Made by a program: the position numbers and the translations under genes
Part shown: one piece after another, positions 62,822-64,000 of the stretch
Numbering within the stretch: position 1 is the first letter of the stretch
Layout of the letters: each line of letters begins with the position of its first letter
The notes under the pieces: generated by a model
Seen by the model: only the letters and a program-made list of their open reading frames with translations
The model's database searches: none
What the model was told of the DNA's origin: nothing
Assembly: GCA_006226775.1 (NCBI GenBank)
Contig: SBGD01000083.1
Location: forward strand, 1-64,000
Direction of reading: 5' to 3'
Length of the DNA: 64,000 nt
Origin: Paracoccaceae bacterium
GTDB lineage: Bacteria > Pseudomonadota > Alphaproteobacteria > Rhodobacterales > Rhodobacteraceae

Positions 62822-64000
62822 TCAAAGGGTAATGACCGCGGGGTCAAGCACAACCGCCCCGCTGATCGGGCGCATCCGCTGTTCGTTGGAAAACGGGTCG
62901 AACACCACGTGCCGCGTCTGCCCGCCCGGGGCACGCACCAGAAGCACCACCGGGCCGTCGATCTCGGGCCAGACAAAGCCGCGCTCGGCCACGGGGATGC
63001 CGTCGATGGTCAGGATCTCGTCGCCCACCGACAACCCGGCCAGGTAGGCGGGGCTGGTCGGTACGATGCCGGTCACCCGGCGGCCCTTGATGACGACGCC
63101 CAGCTCCTTCATCGAGGTGCAGCGCGCGACCGGCGCCAGCGCCGGGGCCAGCCTGTGGGCGCCGGCGGAGATCATGCCGCTGTCGGAGACCTCGTAGCTC
63201 AGCACCACCTCGATCCGCGCGCCCTTGCGCAGCAGCGTGGCGCTGTTGCGGGCCTCGGTGCGCGCATCGATCAGCAGCGCGAAATCGCCCTCGCGGCGGA
63301 TCGGCGTGCCGTCGATGGCCAGGATCACGTCGCCGGCGCGGATGCCCGCGCTGTCGGCGGCGCCGCCCGGCATGACGTAATCGACCAGCAGGCCCTGGCC
63401 TTCCTCGATCCCCAGCGCCTCGGCGATCATGCCGTCCACCGGGCGCAGGCGCAGTCCCAGCACCGGGATGTCATTGAGCGTGCCGTCCTGCACATCGGCC
63501 AGAAGCTGCACCGGCAGCGCATAGGAGAGCCCGACGTAGAAGCGGCTCGCCTCGGCCAGTTCGGCATTGATGCCGATCAGCCGCCCCTGGGCATCGACCA
63601 GCGCGCCGCCCGAAGAGCCTGCGTTGATCGCCGCGTCGTGCTGGACCAGGAAGACCGGGATCGCCGGGTCGACCTGCCGTCCGCGCGACGAGATGATGCC
63701 GGCGGTCACGGTCTGGTCGGCCTCGAAGGGCGCGCCGATGGCATAGACCGGCTCGCCCACCCGCAGCGCGGTCAGCCGCGGGGCCAGCCCCTCGCCCATC
63801 ACCGCCTCGGCCAGCTTGACAAAGGCCACGTCGCGCGCGCCGTCGAGGATCACCACCTCGGCCATCACCTCGAAGCCATAGGCGTTTCGCAGCCGCACCT
63901 TGCGGCGTTCGCCCACCACATGCGCCGCGGTCACCGCAAAGCGCCCGTCGCGCCAGAGCACGGCGGAGCCCAGGAACCGCCGGTCGCGGTCGGCGGCGGC
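62822..64000 (-). CDS. HtrA/DegP-like serine protease with PDZ domains (5' end beyond right edge)
   Basis: At least 392 residues, truncated by the window edge. The S1C catalytic triad is visible: His in VTAAHVVG, Asp in ARDVAFVKL and Ser in NAGSSGGAL (Ser in the place of the usual Asn-Ser glycine loop). PDZ repeats follow: PGGAADSAGIRAGDVILAIDG and TSPAYLAGLSVGDEILTIDG. The family degrades misfolded envelope proteins or performs regulated cleavage. The frame stays open to the edge, so the N-terminus and any signal peptide are outside. It is upstream in the same operon as the response regulator and kinase. Confidence 0.9.
   Translation of the reverse strand, partial: AAADRDRRFLGSAVLWRDGRFAVTAAHVVGERRKVRLRNAYGFEVMAEVVILDGARDVAFVKLAEAVMGEGLAPRLTALRVGEPVYAIGAPFEADQTVTAGIISSRGRQVDPAIPVFLVQHDAAINAGSSGGALVDAQGRLIGINAELAEASRFYVGLSYALPVQLLADVQDGTLNDIPVLGLRLRPVDGMIAEALGIEEGQGLLVDYVMPGGAADSAGIRAGDVILAIDGTPIRREGDFALLIDARTEARNSATLLRKGARIEVVLSYEVSDSGMISAGAHRLAPALAPVARCTSMKELGVVIKGRRVTGIVPTSPAYLAGLSVGDEILTIDGIPVAERGFVWPEIDGPVVLLVRAPGGQTRHVVFDPFSNEQRMRPISGAVVLDPAVITL

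Overview
This is a high-GC (roughly two-thirds G+C by eye), gene-dense chromosomal segment from an alphaproteobacterium, most likely of the Rhodobacterales (Rhodobacter/Roseobacter group). The main evidence is the gene order dusB(nifR3)-ntrB-ntrC-ntrY-ntrX-trkA-trkH-hfq-hflX, an NtrC that lacks the sigma-54 contact motif as reported for Rhodobacter capsulatus, a fused IspDF enzyme, an RNase E with a large acidic insertion in its S1 domain, and a CopA/CueR-type copper relic. No rRNA, tRNA, CRISPR array, insertion sequence or prophage was seen.

Layout. 0-6 kb: the start of rne (minus strand, runs off the left edge), a beta-hydroxyacid dehydrogenase and a penicillin-acylase-family hydrolase. 6-19.4 kb: the minus-strand nitrogen-regulation, potassium-uptake and Hfq block, interrupted between ntrX and trkA by two envelope lipoprotein genes. 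19.5-23.6 kb: plus-strand housekeeping genes (ispDF, pgpA, cinA-like, hpt) with a COQ10/RatA-like gene on the minus strand. 23.7-24.7 kb: a decayed copper-efflux locus (a copA fragment joined to a cueR broken by a 14-bp tandem duplication), followed by an intact but orphan hemP. 24.8-30.5 kb: galM, a 116-bp tandem repeat carrying paired hairpins, a BNR-propeller protein and an acyl-CoA dehydrogenase / CoA-transferase / hydratase cassette. 30.5-38.3 kb: a fused NuoE-NuoF-like formate dehydrogenase subunit without its catalytic partner, an AlkB-like membrane oxygenase, a hydrolase, an MFS permease and thrS. 38.6-41.1 kb: a four-gene bufferin operon (bufABCD) for a copper-binding, post-translationally modified peptide. 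41.2-44.8 kb: small genes, a cold-shock gene and divergent metR/metF. 45-50.6 kb: a pyruvate dehydrogenase operon aceE-aceF-lpdA (minus strand), with duplicated lipoyl domains and a dyad-rich control region. 51-64 kb: a cluster of exported hydrolases (CHAT peptidase, repeat protein, chymotrypsin-fold zymogen, caspase-family protein and patatin lipoprotein) next to a two-component system and an HtrA-like PDZ protease that runs off the right edge.

The two most interesting parts are the exported protease/lipase cluster at 51-64 kb, which I do not recognise as a described system, and the copper story: an efflux locus visibly decayed at 23.7 kb while an intact bufferin operon sits at 38.6 kb. Several families of intergenic hairpin repeats, one with compensatory base changes, are scattered through the window.
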